DNA of 5,855 nucleotides from Pseudoxanthomonas sp. (GTDB lineage Bacteria; Pseudomonadota; Gammaproteobacteria; Xanthomonadales; Xanthomonadaceae). A program made the translations under genes and the position numbers. The notes beneath the pieces were generated by a model. That model was given only the letters and a program-made list of their open reading frames with translations. It was not told where the DNA came from and did not search any database. The stretch lies in contig JAJAZJ010000167.1 of assembly GCA_026785795.1 (NCBI GenBank), positions 1 to 5,855 on the forward strand. Reading direction: 5' to 3'. Every line of letters begins with the position of its first letter. Position 1 is the stretch's first letter. Of this stretch, positions 5,710-5,855 are shown piece by piece.

Positions 5710-5855
5710 CCTGCAGAAGCAGGAGCAGGAGAAGGAGCGCGTGCGCGCTGCGCCGGGGGGCTGCTGGGCCAGGCGTGGCGCAGGATCCGCCAGATCACCT
5801 GCCCGAACTGCCGCGGCAGCGAACCAACGTTGTAGTGCTGCCCATAGCGTGCGCA
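5694..5855 (-). CDS. C-terminal end of an unrecognised protein (partial, 5' end off window)
   Basis: A minus-strand frame enters from the right edge and stops at TGA (5694-5696), giving the last 53 residues. The first 37 codons have about 33 G/C third positions, a strong coding signal in this genome, and read naturally: YGQHYNVGSLPRQFGQVIW, then RILRHAWPSS. The last 15 or so residues are Ala/Pro/Ser-rich (APSPAPASAG) with T- or A-ending codons, and coincide with a hexanucleotide repeat. I do not recognise the family from this fragment. It converges on the exporter operon and the decayed gene. Confidence 0.6.
   Translation of the reverse strand, partial: CARYGQHYNVGSLPRQFGQVIWRILRHAWPSSPPAQRARAPSPAPASAGSVLN
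5713..5736. repeat. Imperfect hexanucleotide repeat in the C-terminal tail of the right-edge gene
   Basis: On the plus strand the units are GCAGAA, GCAGGA, GCAGGA and GAAGGA. On the minus strand they encode the Pro/Ala/Ser tail of the partial gene. The purine/pyrimidine asymmetry and six-base period suggest expansion by replication slippage. Confidence 0.55.

Noticed and set aside
5770..5832. Plus-strand frame ending ITCPNCRGSEPTL that resembles a CxxC zinc motif
   Set aside because: It is short, and the minus strand over the same bases has a much stronger coding signal.

Overview
The window looks like chromosomal DNA of a GC-rich gammaproteobacterium of the Xanthomonadaceae, most like Stenotrophomonas or Xanthomonas. 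The basis is strong G/C bias at third codon positions, GTG starts, and the general character of the proteins. This is an inference from reading; no database was searched. There are three clear complete genes, two genes cut by the window edges, one possible small ORF, and one stretch that looks like a decayed gene.

Layout. Bases 1-1477 (minus strand) hold the N-terminal 492 residues of a cytoplasmic sensor with two GAF domains joined by a coiled coil; its output domain lies beyond base 1. A 221-base divergent intergenic region (1478-1698) follows. From 1699 to 5145 all genes are on the plus strand and overlap: an ECF-type sigma factor (1699-2253), a single-pass membrane protein that is probably its anti-sigma factor (2250-3218), a possible 42-residue ORF (3215-3343), and a fused permease/ATPase ABC exporter (3343-5145). 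Every junction is a stop-start overlap (ATGA, ATGA, TGATG), so the set is most simply read as one translationally coupled operon. Bases 5146-5693 contain no intact gene. Between 5292 and 5653 there are three coding-like segments in different frames that may be a broken small secreted-protein gene. A minus-strand gene of unknown family enters at the right edge and ends at 5694.

How they might work together. The membrane protein has an N-terminal cytoplasmic part, one membrane helix and a long Pro/Ala-rich periplasmic part, so it could hold the sigma factor inactive and release it on an envelope signal. The exporter, if co-transcribed, could be part of the response. The divergent GAF protein is probably a cyclic-di-GMP or phosphorelay sensor; nothing visible ties it to the sigma system except position. 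The most unusual points are the TonB-receptor-plug-like motif in the putative anti-sigma factor and the small ORF that exactly bridges it to the exporter. I see no CRISPR array, tRNA, rRNA, insertion sequence or recognised defence system.
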